From the IMG/VR virus record IMGVR_UViG_3300024495_000042, positions 1 through 41,657 of that record: a stretch of 41,657 nt of DNA; one strand, given 5' to 3'. The notes under the pieces were generated by a model. It ran no database searches. It had not been told where the DNA came from and saw only the letters and a list, made by a program, of their open reading frames with translations. Source of the stretch: a virus. The translations under genes were made by a program, and so were the position numbers. Below are positions 19,344 through 28,492 of this stretch, in pieces; the first letter of the stretch is position 1, and every line of letters starts with the position of its first letter.

Positions 19344-20251
19344 AAGTCATTGAGTTTGACGTAGTGTTTCTAAGTTATGACGAACCGAATGCAGATCTTC
19401 ATTATGCAGATTTGTGTAATAAAGTGCCCTGGGCAAAAAGAATACATGGTGTGAAAGGCAGTGATCATGCACATAAAGCCGCAGCAGAGTTATCAGAAAC
19501 TGATTGGTTTATAACTGTAGATGCAGATAACATCGTAAATCCTGACTTCTTCAATCTCGATCTTAAGATGGATGATCCTAAGATACAGGTCTACGGCTGG
19601 TGCGGAAGGAACTCTATCAATGGACTACGATATGGCAATGGTGGTTTAAAAATCTGGCGTAAAGATTTTGTTCTAAACATGCGTACTCATGAAAACGCAG
19701 AAAGCGAACGAGCACAGGTAGATTTTTGTTGGGAAGATGGATATCGTAATTTTCCTAGAGTGTATTCTGAAAGCGTTATTACAGGTTCACCTTTTCAAGC
19801 CTGGCGAGCAGGATTTCGTGAAGGTGTCAAGATGACCTTGCTCGATGGAGTAAAAGTTCCTCCACAGGAAATCAAGCAGCAGATATGGTGGCATAACATA
19901 CATAGACTCCGTATGTGGTCAACCGTAGGAGCACATGAAGAAAATGGTATCTATGCAGTCTATGGAGCTAGATTGGGAACATGGATGACCAACTGCACTC
20001 AGTGGAACTATGTAGATGTTAGAGATTTTGAAATACTAAGAGGAATATGGAATCAGTATGGCCGACCATATGAAGAAGTAAATGGTGAAGGTCTCGTAGA
20101 AGCTATCAAAGATTTAGGAGAACAAATCAAGCATGAACTTGGTCTCGATTGGCCTTGGCTTGATGCGGCGCAGAGCAAATATACGCTAGATCTATATGAC
20201 GAAACTATTAATCTGGGTCTAACATATTATCAGATGAACGAAAATGTATGA
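19340..20251 (+). CDS. GT2-like glycosyltransferase, single-domain paralog of the next gene
   Basis: EFDVVFLSYDEPNADLHYAD, then IHGVKGSDHAHKAAAEL, leads to DWFITVDADNIVNPDFFN with DxD at about D61/D63, the metal-binding motif of GT-A enzymes. The following INGLRYGNGGLKIWRKDF is repeated in the C-terminal domain of the next gene (VNGLEYGNGGVKLLPTK), so the two are paralogs. A tryptophan-rich C-terminal region (QQIWWHNIHRLRMWS) is specific to this copy. Start and stop both overlap neighbours by ATGA, giving tight coupling. Donor and acceptor unknown. Confidence 0.7.
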   Translation: MKVIEFDVVFLSYDEPNADLHYADLCNKVPWAKRIHGVKGSDHAHKAAAELSETDWFITVDADNIVNPDFFNLDLKMDDPKIQVYGWCGRNSINGLRYGNGGLKIWRKDFVLNMRTHENAESERAQVDFCWEDGYRNFPRVYSESVITGSPFQAWRAGFREGVKMTLLDGVKVPPQEIKQQIWWHNIHRLRMWSTVGAHEENGIYAVYGARLGTWMTNCTQWNYVDVRDFEILRGIWNQYGRPYEEVNGEGLVEAIKDLGEQIKHELGLDWPWLDAAQSKYTLDLYDETINLGLTYYQMNENV

Positions 20252-21857
20252 TATATTTTTCTTTGGTGGTCTGGGTGAACAATGGGAAACTCTAAAGAGG
20301 AGATATCCTAATGCTCAACGCCTTGACAAAAATATGTCTATAGATCAGATACAGAAAAAATCTTTTACTAAGATGTTTTGGTTAATATGGGATGATCTTA
20401 TACTTTCTGATTTTAATCTGAACAGTTATCGAGCAACAAAATGGGATGAAGAATACACCCATGTTTTTAAAAATAAAAATACCTATGATGGTATATGTCT
20501 TATAAACAAAACAATATCCATTTCTAATAGAGAGTTTAAAAACAGATTCTTTATGAATAAAAAAGAAATAGATATTGTGGCCAGTAATCCTATTCCTTTT
20601 GAAGTTTTCTATATTAAGTCATACGATGATTATCTGTATGCTGTCGAACATTCAAATCTTGAAATGTTTTGGGCGGTTTGGAATGACATCGATGTAGATT
20701 TTGATTTTGATTATTATGTTCCTGCTTACGATAGCTTTCACAGAAACATTACTCATGTTTTTAAGAACGGAGAGTATTATGACGGCATATGTTTATTTTC
20801 TAGGAATGAAAAGATAACCAAGCGTGAGTTTGATAATAGATTTTTCACAAATAAAAAAGAAGTAGACATCTTAGCCAGCACTCCGAGGTCTTTTGAAGTT
20901 TTTAATATTTCAAGTTACGAAGATTATCAGAATGCATTAAAAACTTCTGAGACAGACATGTTTTATGCTGTATGGAATGATGTCAAACCTAACGACTTTG
21001 ATTTTAGCTATCAGGTACCCAAGTATAATCAAACGATAGTACATATTTTCAAAAACGGAAATAACTTTGATGGAATATGTTTGTTTCCTAAAAGGAATGT
21101 GTATGCACGTCGAGAGATTGAAAAACGATTCTTTCATACAAAGAAAGAAGTAGACATAGTTGCCAGTCAACCTAAAGACTTTGATATAGTTTTTATCTCA
21201 TATCACGAACCGTATGCCGATAAACATTATCAGAAGCTGCAGGAAAAAGTTAAGAGAGATATAAAACGTATTGACGGTGTTAAAGGGATACACAACGCAC
21301 ACATAGAAGCTGCGAAGCAGGTTTCTACACCTATGTTTTGGGTAGTTGATGCTGATGCAGAGGTATTAGAATCTTTTAACTTTGATCATCGACCCTTAAA
21401 AGTAGATCAAGATATTGTTTTTGTATGGCGTAGTCGTAACGAAGTCAACGGTCTTGAATACGGAAACGGTGGTGTCAAACTCCTCCCGACGAAGTTAACA
21501 CTAGATATGAAGGTTGACAATCCAGATATGACCACTAGTATTTCTGGTAGGTTTAGAGCCATGCCAGAAGTATCAAACATCAACAAGTTTAATACAGATC
21601 CATTCAATAGTTGGAAATCGGCATTTAGAGAATGTTCTAAGTTATCGAGCAGGATTATTACAGGACAAGTTGACGAAGAAACACAACAGAGATTAGATGT
21701 ATGGTGCACAGAAACCATAGACAAATATGCTTTAGACGGTGCTAGACAAGGCCGAGACTATGGTTATGAAAATAGAAATAATATAGAAGCTCTTAAAAAG
21801 ATAAATGATTTTGCATGGCTAGAGGAAAAGTTCAATGAACGACATATCGAGGATTAA
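20244..21857 (+). CDS. Protein with three GT-like half-repeats plus a GT2-like domain
   Basis: Residues about 20-310 hold three repeats with a period near 97: MFWLIWDD (44), MFWAVWNDID (141) and MFYAVWND (239), each followed by THVFKNGxxYDGICLF, REFxxRFFxNKKExDIxAS and a linker. Residues 312-537 form a domain paralogous to the previous protein (DIVFISYHEPYADKHY, VDADAEV with D369/D371, GLEYGNGGVK). The repeats echo the segment that carries the DxD motif in the full domain (MFWVVDADAE), suggesting shortened copies that lost catalytic residues. The protein may bind sugars or acceptors with its repeats and transfer with its last domain; this is inference. The ATG overlaps the previous stop. Confidence 0.7.
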   Translation: MYDIFFFGGLGEQWETLKRRYPNAQRLDKNMSIDQIQKKSFTKMFWLIWDDLILSDFNLNSYRATKWDEEYTHVFKNKNTYDGICLINKTISISNREFKNRFFMNKKEIDIVASNPIPFEVFYIKSYDDYLYAVEHSNLEMFWAVWNDIDVDFDFDYYVPAYDSFHRNITHVFKNGEYYDGICLFSRNEKITKREFDNRFFTNKKEVDILASTPRSFEVFNISSYEDYQNALKTSETDMFYAVWNDVKPNDFDFSYQVPKYNQTIVHIFKNGNNFDGICLFPKRNVYARREIEKRFFHTKKEVDIVASQPKDFDIVFISYHEPYADKHYQKLQEKVKRDIKRIDGVKGIHNAHIEAAKQVSTPMFWVVDADAEVLESFNFDHRPLKVDQDIVFVWRSRNEVNGLEYGNGGVKLLPTKLTLDMKVDNPDMTTSISGRFRAMPEVSNINKFNTDPFNSWKSAFRECSKLSSRIITGQVDEETQQRLDVWCTETIDKYALDGARQGRDYGYENRNNIEALKKINDFAWLEEKFNERHIED

Positions 21858-23202
21858 AAAATTCATTCCTATAATGAATGAAATATCGCCTACCTTTTGT
21901 CTAGCTAAATGGCACCATACCACTATCTATTTGCAGACCGGAGAAACCCATAGTTGTTATCATCCGCCGCCACACAAGATCTCTTTAGAAGAAATCATTA
22001 TAGATCCAGGTGCTCTGCATAACACAAATCAAAAGAAACATGAACGTCTTGAAATGCTCAATGGAGGAAAACCTAGCGGTTGTAACTATTGCTGGAATAT
22101 CGAAGCAATGGGCGAGGACTATATTAGTGATCGTAAAGAACGAAACTCTACTATCTACACGCCCGAAAGATTTGCACAAATCAAGGACGGGGATTGGGAT
22201 CAAAATATAAATCCACAGTATATTGAAATATCATTTGGCAACGAATGTAACTTTAAATGCGGGTATTGCCATCCTAAACACAGTAGTAGTTATTATAAAG
22301 AGATCAAAGATCACGGTCCTTATACTATGGTAAAGAATCATAGAAATGACATTGATTGGTTTAAGATCTATGAAGAAGAGGATAATCCTTATGTGGAAGC
22401 ATGGTGGCGTTGGTGGCCCGAAGTACGCAAGACATTAACTATCTTGCGTATCACAGGCGGCGAACCTCTAATACAGCAGAGTACATGGAGGTTGTTAGAG
22501 GATCTTGAAAAAAATCCTTTGCCTAATCTGGAACTAAACATCAACACCAACTTTGGTGTCAAACCTATTTTGATAGATCGTTTAATAGAAAAAGTTAACA
22601 ACCTAGTTGAAAATAAAAAAATCAAAGATTTTAAAATATTCACAAGCATTGATACATGGGGACCTCAGGCCGAATATATACGTACTGGTCTAGATCTAAC
22701 TGTTTGGGAAAGAAATCTAAATGAATATCTAACTAGAACTTCTTTGCCTATCACTTTCATGATAACTTTTAACATACTAACAGTTACAAACTTTCAATCG
22801 TTGTTAGAAAAGATCATTGAATGGCGCATTAAGTATAATGGAACAGATCAAAATAAATGGCAACGTGTTAGATTTGATACACCGTTCTTAAAAGAACCTT
22901 TACAATATGACATGAATATATTGCCCAAAGATCAGTTTATGCCTTTTATGTACAATCATTTAAAGTTTATCGAAAATAATCTAGATAATAATGATCGTAC
23001 TAAGTTTAGCGATTATGAACTAGAAAAGTTTAAGCGTGTGGTCCATTACATGGAAACTGCAAAATATAGCGAAGAAAAAATTAACGAAGGTCGTAGAGAC
23101 TTTTACAACTGGTTTAAAGAATACGATCTGCGCAGAGGAACAGATTTTAGATCTACATTTCCTTTGCTTATAGATTTTATGGAGTTATGTAGTGCAGCTT
23201 AG
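21835..23202 (+). CDS. Radical SAM protein with Cys-containing N-terminal domain
   Basis: CNFKCGYC at residues 138-145 (C138, C142, C145) is the CX3CX2C motif that binds the 4Fe-4S cluster and S-adenosylmethionine; ITGGEP at 206-211 is the SAM-binding GGEP motif. Before this core lie C22, C41, C83 and C86 (FCLAKWHHTT, HSCYHPPPH, SGCNYCWN), spaced like a SPASM/twitch domain for a second cluster but placed N-terminally. The C-terminal region is helical and charged. GAGG lies about 9 bases before the ATG, inside the previous gene. It probably modifies a peptide or sugar by radical chemistry; substrate unknown. Confidence 0.8.
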   Translation: MNDISRIKKFIPIMNEISPTFCLAKWHHTTIYLQTGETHSCYHPPPHKISLEEIIIDPGALHNTNQKKHERLEMLNGGKPSGCNYCWNIEAMGEDYISDRKERNSTIYTPERFAQIKDGDWDQNINPQYIEISFGNECNFKCGYCHPKHSSSYYKEIKDHGPYTMVKNHRNDIDWFKIYEEEDNPYVEAWWRWWPEVRKTLTILRITGGEPLIQQSTWRLLEDLEKNPLPNLELNINTNFGVKPILIDRLIEKVNNLVENKKIKDFKIFTSIDTWGPQAEYIRTGLDLTVWERNLNEYLTRTSLPITFMITFNILTVTNFQSLLEKIIEWRIKYNGTDQNKWQRVRFDTPFLKEPLQYDMNILPKDQFMPFMYNHLKFIENNLDNNDRTKFSDYELEKFKRVVHYMETAKYSEEKINEGRRDFYNWFKEYDLRRGTDFRSTFPLLIDFMELCSAA

Positions 23203-24139
23203 AAAAAAATACATACATGACGACCTATCTTTTAAAAGTGACTGCGATATATTAGATGGGGTTGATTCTATCATCTATAATGATGAAAATTTAAAACCTG
23301 ACTGGGTCGAAAAGCCTGCTAAAAATACAGAGTTTTTTATTAAAAGAAATAAAACCGAACTGTTGGTTGTAATAGGTGAAAGTTGGACCTATGGTGAAAC
23401 ATTGAAAGGAATTGCCACAGGTATAGAAAGATATAATCTTCCTGCTCAACTAAAATACTGTTATGGTCCTAGGATGGCCATCGCTCTTAACTGTGATCTT
23501 TATCAATATGCGGTTCCGGGCAACTGCAACTTTTATATGTTTTCTGAGCTAGAAAGGGTCATGGATTATGTAACTACGCTCGGTTATTCTAAGATATATG
23601 TTTCTATGCAGATGACTGAGCCCTCTAGAGAAAACGCCATCAATAATAAAGTTCAGCAAACCGATCATCCTTTAAAATACTTAATGAAATCAGATAAGAC
23701 CATGACTTTTGAGTGTTGGTTAGAAAAATATGATGAAATATTTTTTACTCAATACAATGATATATTGTCAAAATATAAGAATGTATATATCGATGCCGTT
23801 CTTTGGAAAAACTTCTGTAGGATAAACACGACCTTCAAGAATAATAAGTTTAAGATTATTGATACTACTTGGATAGAGTATTCATCTAAGATATTAGGAA
23901 ATCGAATTTTTTCTCCGTCATTTTATTCTATAGGATGGTTAGACGATATTATGAAATCATCTTTGTATAAGTTCATTAAGTTTGAGCTTCCTTATATAAA
24001 GAGAGAAGTTGATCTAATAGAAAAATCTAATAATTTTATTCACGGAAACTTTTTACATTCACATCATCCTAATGAGTATGCGCATTTAATGTGGTCTCAA
24101 TATATTTTACGCAAAGCGGAGTGGATAAATGACCTCTAA
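23192..24139 (+). CDS. SGNH-hydrolase-like protein, GTG start
   Basis: VVIGESWTYGETL at about residues 57-69 is a block-I-like serine motif (GES in place of GDS). AVPGNCNFYM supplies a Gly/Asn block, and SHHPNEYAHLMW near the C-terminus fits the final block with the catalytic histidine. SGNH enzymes are esterases or acyl transferases, often acting on acetylated sugars. The start is GTG at 23192 with GGAG 7 bases upstream; no ATG is better placed. It overlaps radical SAM genes at both ends (11 bases at the start, 11 at the end), so it is probably co-expressed with them. Family call moderate. Confidence 0.62.
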   Translation: MQLRKKYIHDDLSFKSDCDILDGVDSIIYNDENLKPDWVEKPAKNTEFFIKRNKTELLVVIGESWTYGETLKGIATGIERYNLPAQLKYCYGPRMAIALNCDLYQYAVPGNCNFYMFSELERVMDYVTTLGYSKIYVSMQMTEPSRENAINNKVQQTDHPLKYLMKSDKTMTFECWLEKYDEIFFTQYNDILSKYKNVYIDAVLWKNFCRINTTFKNNKFKIIDTTWIEYSSKILGNRIFSPSFYSIGWLDDIMKSSLYKFIKFELPYIKREVDLIEKSNNFIHGNFLHSHHPNEYAHLMWSQYILRKAEWINDL

Positions 24140-25319
24140 TACATTCTGCATATTGCCGTGGATACATTTTTATGCCAACCCTGATGGAAACGTTTTGCCT
24201 TGCTGCATCGGTAATCATAGAAAGCCTTTAGGCAATGTGCAAAAAGAATCTATTCTGAATGTTTGGAATAGTGAAAAATATCGAACCATGCGGTTGAATA
24301 TGCTATCTGGTAAAAGATGTGACGAGTGTCAGTCTTGTTATCATGCAGAAGATTCAGGAGTTAATAGTTTTAGACAATCAGTCAATAGAGATTATGCAGA
24401 ATACATACCGTTGGTTAATAAGACTAATGTAGACGGATCTCTTGACGAAATGGATTTAAAATATTTGGATATACGGTGGAGTAATATCTGCAACTTTAAA
24501 TGCAGAAGCTGTTCTAGCACCTATAGTTCTAGTTGGGCCACAGAAGATAACAAGAATGGAAACAAAAAACCAGTTTATATCTTTGCCGGAGGAGATAACA
24601 ACGATAAACTTTATGAAGAACTTAAACCTCATATAACCGGAGTTAAGGAAATATATTTTGCAGGTGGCGAACCTTTGTTGATGGATAAGCATTATGATAT
24701 GCTAGAGTATCTCATTGAAACAAATAATACTGACATAAAAATAAGATACAACACAAATCTAAGTTCATTGCATTTTAAAAATAAATCAGTGTTAGAAATG
24801 TGGAAGAAGTTTTCTAATGTACATCTCAATGTTAGCTTAGACAGCTGGAGTGATAGAGCAGAATATATTAGGGAAGGAACAGACTGGAAGAAGATAGAAG
24901 AAAATATTTTAACAGTCAAATCTGAATGTCCTCACATTTATTTTGGTATAGCATCAGTAGTTTCTATTTTTAATGTATTGACATTACCGGAGTTTATTGA
25001 TTACCTATTTCAAAATAAACTTGTAGATTCAAAAACCACAGCCAGCTTTTATTCTTTGATCAATCCAGATTTCTATAGTTTCAGCATTTTTGATGATAAA
25101 ACTAGGATGCTGGCTATTGAAAAACTTTCAGATAGACAGTATAATGGGCATATAAAGTCTCAGATAGAAAATGTTATTAGACACTTAAAATCTTCTGTGG
25201 TAAATGTTGATCTACAGAAACAGTTTAAGCATCATACAGATTACTATGATTCCATTAGGAATAGGAAGTTTGTAGAAACATTTCCTGAGTTAAGTGGATT
25301 CTATGAAAATATATTTTGA
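24129..25319 (+). CDS. Radical SAM protein with N-terminal SPASM-like domain
   Basis: Residues 1-75 match a SPASM-type pattern: FCILPW, NPDGNVLPCC, LGNVQKESILNVWNSEKYR, then C64, C67 and C70 (RCDECQSC). The radical SAM core follows with CNFKCRSC at 121-128 (C121, C125, C128) and FAGGEPLL near 177-184. In well-studied members the SPASM domain comes after the core, so the order is reversed here. GCGGAG lies upstream of the ATG within the previous gene. SPASM enzymes usually act on peptides or proteins, sometimes on sugars; a target in the virion or in the island's own product is possible. Confidence 0.82.
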   Translation: MTSNTFCILPWIHFYANPDGNVLPCCIGNHRKPLGNVQKESILNVWNSEKYRTMRLNMLSGKRCDECQSCYHAEDSGVNSFRQSVNRDYAEYIPLVNKTNVDGSLDEMDLKYLDIRWSNICNFKCRSCSSTYSSSWATEDNKNGNKKPVYIFAGGDNNDKLYEELKPHITGVKEIYFAGGEPLLMDKHYDMLEYLIETNNTDIKIRYNTNLSSLHFKNKSVLEMWKKFSNVHLNVSLDSWSDRAEYIREGTDWKKIEENILTVKSECPHIYFGIASVVSIFNVLTLPEFIDYLFQNKLVDSKTTASFYSLINPDFYSFSIFDDKTRMLAIEKLSDRQYNGHIKSQIENVIRHLKSSVVNVDLQKQFKHHTDYYDSIRNRKFVETFPELSGFYENIF

Positions 25320-26574
25320 CGATGTCTTTCATCCTACAAGTCCTAACTGTGTTAGCCTTTCAAAGAACGGCGATAACGATTTTTGGTTGACATCACCTGG
25401 ATCTAGACTTAAAACAGAACTGGGAAATCTTAGGATACCATATTTCGGTATCAATCATATCAGAGAACCCGGACTGTATTTTATAGAAGTCAACGGTGAT
25501 CCAGTTTGGTGGGCAGGTATGGCTCAAGGCCCGGATGTTCCAAAGAAACATGTCCTGAGATGCCTGCCACAAAATATTTTAGATTTAGCTAGAACAAAAC
25601 AGATTAAGATAATCATATCAGCAGATAGAGAAGGCGGATCCATGTTTGTTAACGACGGGTCATTTTTTGCAAAAAAAGATGGATTTCTCTCTACCTACAA
25701 GGCTATGAAAAAACAAGGTTTGCCTGCAGGTTCTGTAATGATAATACAGGGAAATAAAAAGATTGAACAACAATATGAATCATGGTTGATAGACACGGGG
25801 CTTCCGAAAATATTTGATGTAAAATATTCAAATCATTTCAGTAGGATTTTCATAGATAGAGGTCATCAACCTCCTGCGGTTCCAATAGTATACGAGTCAA
25901 TACATAACCCATTGGCTAAAGATTACAATAGTCTTAACAGAACATATAAACATCATCGCAGTGCGCATCTATATCATTTAGCAGTGTCCGGAATGCTGTC
26001 AAGCGGCATAGTTAGTGCCAATGAGATAAAATTTAAAGAACACCAACCTCTTAAAATATTAGGTGATTCTGTAGACTTGAAATCCTTTGAAAGGGTATTA
26101 TCAAAGAACTATCCTATATTTGTTGATGGTGATTGGTCTGTAAACAATGCCGCAAACTCTGTGAACCCTGACATTTTTAAAAATAGTCTCATGAGTTTTA
26201 TTACAGAAACTAAGTTTGACGAAGATGTTGTGTTTCTTACAGAAAAAGTATATAAGGCTTTGGCGTACGGTCATCCGATGATTGTACTTGCTGCTGCAGG
26301 AACTCTTCGAGCTCTCGAGGAGCTTGGTTTTAATATACATTTCAATGGTATCGATCCCTCATATAATGATATTGAAGATCATACAGAAAGATTTTATGCT
26401 ACACACCAAGTGTTGCAAGATTGGATATCATTACCTAGAGAAGAAAAAATAAGACGCATTATCGATTCTATGCCTATTATAGAACATAATCTTAAACTTT
26501 CTGCCAGCAGAGATTTCTATCATGAAGATCTAGTAGATACCATAAATATCGCAGGAAAATATTTTAATGATTGA
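25303..26574 (+). CDS. Hypothetical enzyme with C-terminal SEK-type domain, first copy
   Basis: The N-terminal half (KIYFDDVFHPTSPNCVSLSK, then GLYFIEVNGDPVWWAGMAQG) is not recognised. The C-terminal domain has VVFLTEKVYKALAYGHPMIV followed by LRALEELGFNIHF, a pattern shared with the proteins at 27319-28491 and 30579-31793. The (S/T)EK..(K/A)(A/P)(I/L)....P.I stretch resembles the donor-binding part of fucosyltransferase/exostosin-type GT-B enzymes, but similarity is weak by eye. ATG at 25303 has GGA close upstream; an in-frame GTG at 25294 is an alternative adding three residues. It overlaps the previous radical SAM gene by 17 bases. Confidence 0.6.
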   Translation: MKIYFDDVFHPTSPNCVSLSKNGDNDFWLTSPGSRLKTELGNLRIPYFGINHIREPGLYFIEVNGDPVWWAGMAQGPDVPKKHVLRCLPQNILDLARTKQIKIIISADREGGSMFVNDGSFFAKKDGFLSTYKAMKKQGLPAGSVMIIQGNKKIEQQYESWLIDTGLPKIFDVKYSNHFSRIFIDRGHQPPAVPIVYESIHNPLAKDYNSLNRTYKHHRSAHLYHLAVSGMLSSGIVSANEIKFKEHQPLKILGDSVDLKSFERVLSKNYPIFVDGDWSVNNAANSVNPDIFKNSLMSFITETKFDEDVVFLTEKVYKALAYGHPMIVLAAAGTLRALEELGFNIHFNGIDPSYNDIEDHTERFYATHQVLQDWISLPREEKIRRIIDSMPIIEHNLKLSASRDFYHEDLVDTINIAGKYFND

Positions 26575-27322
26575 TTTTAAAAAGTATAAGAGATTTTTTG
26601 CTTTTGGATGTAGTATGACTGCTTATGGCTGGCCGACTTGGGCAGACATTATAGGAAGAGAGATACCTGAATACAGAAACTATGCACAGAGCGGTGGCGG
26701 TAATCTTTTTATAGCTTGCCAGCTTACAGAAGCACATCAGAGACATAAGTTTAACAAAGACGATCTCGTAATGGTAATGTGGAGTTCAGTATCTAGAGAA
26801 GATAGGTATATTAATGGTACATGGCTTACCCCCGGAAATATCTATACACAAAACTATTACGATGAACAGTTTGTGATGAAGTTTTCAGATGATTTCGGTT
26901 ATTTGTTACGTGATATCAATATGATAACACTCAGTAAAAATCTTTTAGATAATCTGGGAATCGATTACTATATGTTAAACATGTCTCCGTTGACGATAGA
27001 GGCCAAGACAACAACAGAAAGAAATAAACTAACGCAGCTAAGACAATATTATAAGGATACCTTAGATGCTATACTTCCTGACATTTTAACTTTAGAATGT
27101 AACGGTGTTTGGCCACAACATCCTATAAGCAAAGAAGGACATCAAAGTGCAGACTATCATCCAAGCCCTAAGCAGCATTTTGGATATCTCAGTAAACTAT
27201 TTCCTGATCAAGAATGGTCCATTAACACATTCTCTTGGTTAAATGTACAGCAAACTAAAATGGAAGCTCTGCGTAACTTTGATGATATGCATTTTCGACA
27301 ACCTCCGAATGATCGATTATGA
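26567..27322 (+). CDS. SGNH-hydrolase-like protein
   Basis: FFAFGCSMTAYGWPTWADII at residues 9-28 gives a block-I serine motif (GCS in place of GDS), YAQSGGGNLF around 39-48 the Gly/Asn block, and SADYHPSPKQHFGYL near 203-217 the final block with Asp and His. This is the layout of SGNH esterases or O-acyl transferases; the island has a second, divergent copy at 23192-24139. No signal peptide is visible, so it would act in the cytoplasm unless carried on the virion. AGGA lies about 10 bases before the ATG. The stop overlaps the next start by ATGA. Confidence 0.68.
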   Translation: MIDFKKYKRFFAFGCSMTAYGWPTWADIIGREIPEYRNYAQSGGGNLFIACQLTEAHQRHKFNKDDLVMVMWSSVSREDRYINGTWLTPGNIYTQNYYDEQFVMKFSDDFGYLLRDINMITLSKNLLDNLGIDYYMLNMSPLTIEAKTTTERNKLTQLRQYYKDTLDAILPDILTLECNGVWPQHPISKEGHQSADYHPSPKQHFGYLSKLFPDQEWSINTFSWLNVQQTKMEALRNFDDMHFRQPPNDRL

Positions 27323-28491
27323 TCTTACTCAATAAATCTATTCCTCTTATCAATACCTATAATCCTAGTGATCCTAAAATCACATGGACTGATAATAAAA
27401 CAGCAGCGATCGATACACTTTCGCAGCAACCGGGTTTTGATTTTGAAGCATGGTATGCTTTATTCTCGTGCGAGAATAGTTTTAAAATCTATAACATGAA
27501 AGATCTAATCGACAAAGAGTCGTTAGGTAGGATCGTAAACAAGCAAGCGTTCTTGATATTAGACAATACCTTAGAGCCGTTTGAGAGGGCTATAGATTCG
27601 ATATATCAAAATATAGTCATGAGAGATGGTATTCCGGCATCTCAGATAATATTGTTGACTAATATGTATGACGCTGGCGAATACAGTCGTTATATCGCTA
27701 AGAAATTAAATCTAGATCCTATAAGAATATTCTGGTATACAGTTTTTGAACAGGATCTGCAGAATGCCGTACTGCATCTTTACAAAAAACAACTTCCAAG
27801 AACATTAGAAAATAAAAAGTATAACAAAAAGTTTCTAAACCTTAATAGACGTTGGAGATTGCATAGACCTTTTCTAACAGCATTGCTCTATGGAAAGAAT
27901 CTGATCGAACAAGCGTTCATCAGCTTCGGACCATGTGATCAGAGAGATACATGGAACCATAAATGGCCAGAGCTCATGCATTACTTCCGCAACGACAAGG
28001 ATATATTAGATATTCTTAAACGTGCTGAGGGAGTAAAGAATCTGCCTCCTATGTATCTAGATACCGAAGAGCTACATATTAACAGGGCTGAGTCGACTAT
28101 AGACACTAATAGATATTATGAAGATACCTATTTTAGTGTTGTAGCTGAAACTACTTATTTTACAAAAGAGTGGTACCACAGTGCGAGATTTTTAAGTGAG
28201 AAAGCATGGAAGCCAATCGCTATGAAGCATCCATTTATTCTAGTATCTGTGCCTAACAGTTTAGACATATACAGAATAATGGGTTACAAAACCTTTTCCT
28301 CTATTATCGATGAGAGTTATGATCTTGAAACAGACGACGGAAAACGTATGCTAAAGATTTTAGACGAGATTGAAAGACTATGTAATCTTTCAGAAACAGA
28401 ACTAGAAAACTTTCTTAAATCTGCTCGTGAAATATGTGATTATAACTATAACATGTTGATGTCTAAGAAACGATTTATTACGGAGTTGTGA
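27319..28491 (+). CDS. Hypothetical enzyme with C-terminal SEK-type domain, second copy
   Basis: The C-terminal part reads ARFLSEKAWKPIAMKHPFIL, then SVPNSLDIYRIMGYKTF and IIDESYD, the same domain as in 25303-26574 and 30579-31793. ETTYFTKEW just before it parallels the NETRYAQPF of the minus-strand copy. The middle has WRLHRPFLTALLYGKNL, also matched by WRYTTHRHLMTSYL in that copy, so the second and third copies are homologous beyond the end domain. A GT-B-like sugar transferase is the best guess from the domain pattern and from its neighbours. The start overlaps the previous stop (ATGA) with no clear ribosome site, suggesting re-initiation. Confidence 0.62.
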   Translation: MILLNKSIPLINTYNPSDPKITWTDNKTAAIDTLSQQPGFDFEAWYALFSCENSFKIYNMKDLIDKESLGRIVNKQAFLILDNTLEPFERAIDSIYQNIVMRDGIPASQIILLTNMYDAGEYSRYIAKKLNLDPIRIFWYTVFEQDLQNAVLHLYKKQLPRTLENKKYNKKFLNLNRRWRLHRPFLTALLYGKNLIEQAFISFGPCDQRDTWNHKWPELMHYFRNDKDILDILKRAEGVKNLPPMYLDTEELHINRAESTIDTNRYYEDTYFSVVAETTYFTKEWYHSARFLSEKAWKPIAMKHPFILVSVPNSLDIYRIMGYKTFSSIIDESYDLETDDGKRMLKILDEIERLCNLSETELENFLKSAREICDYNYNMLMSKKRFITEL

Positions 28492-28492
28492 T

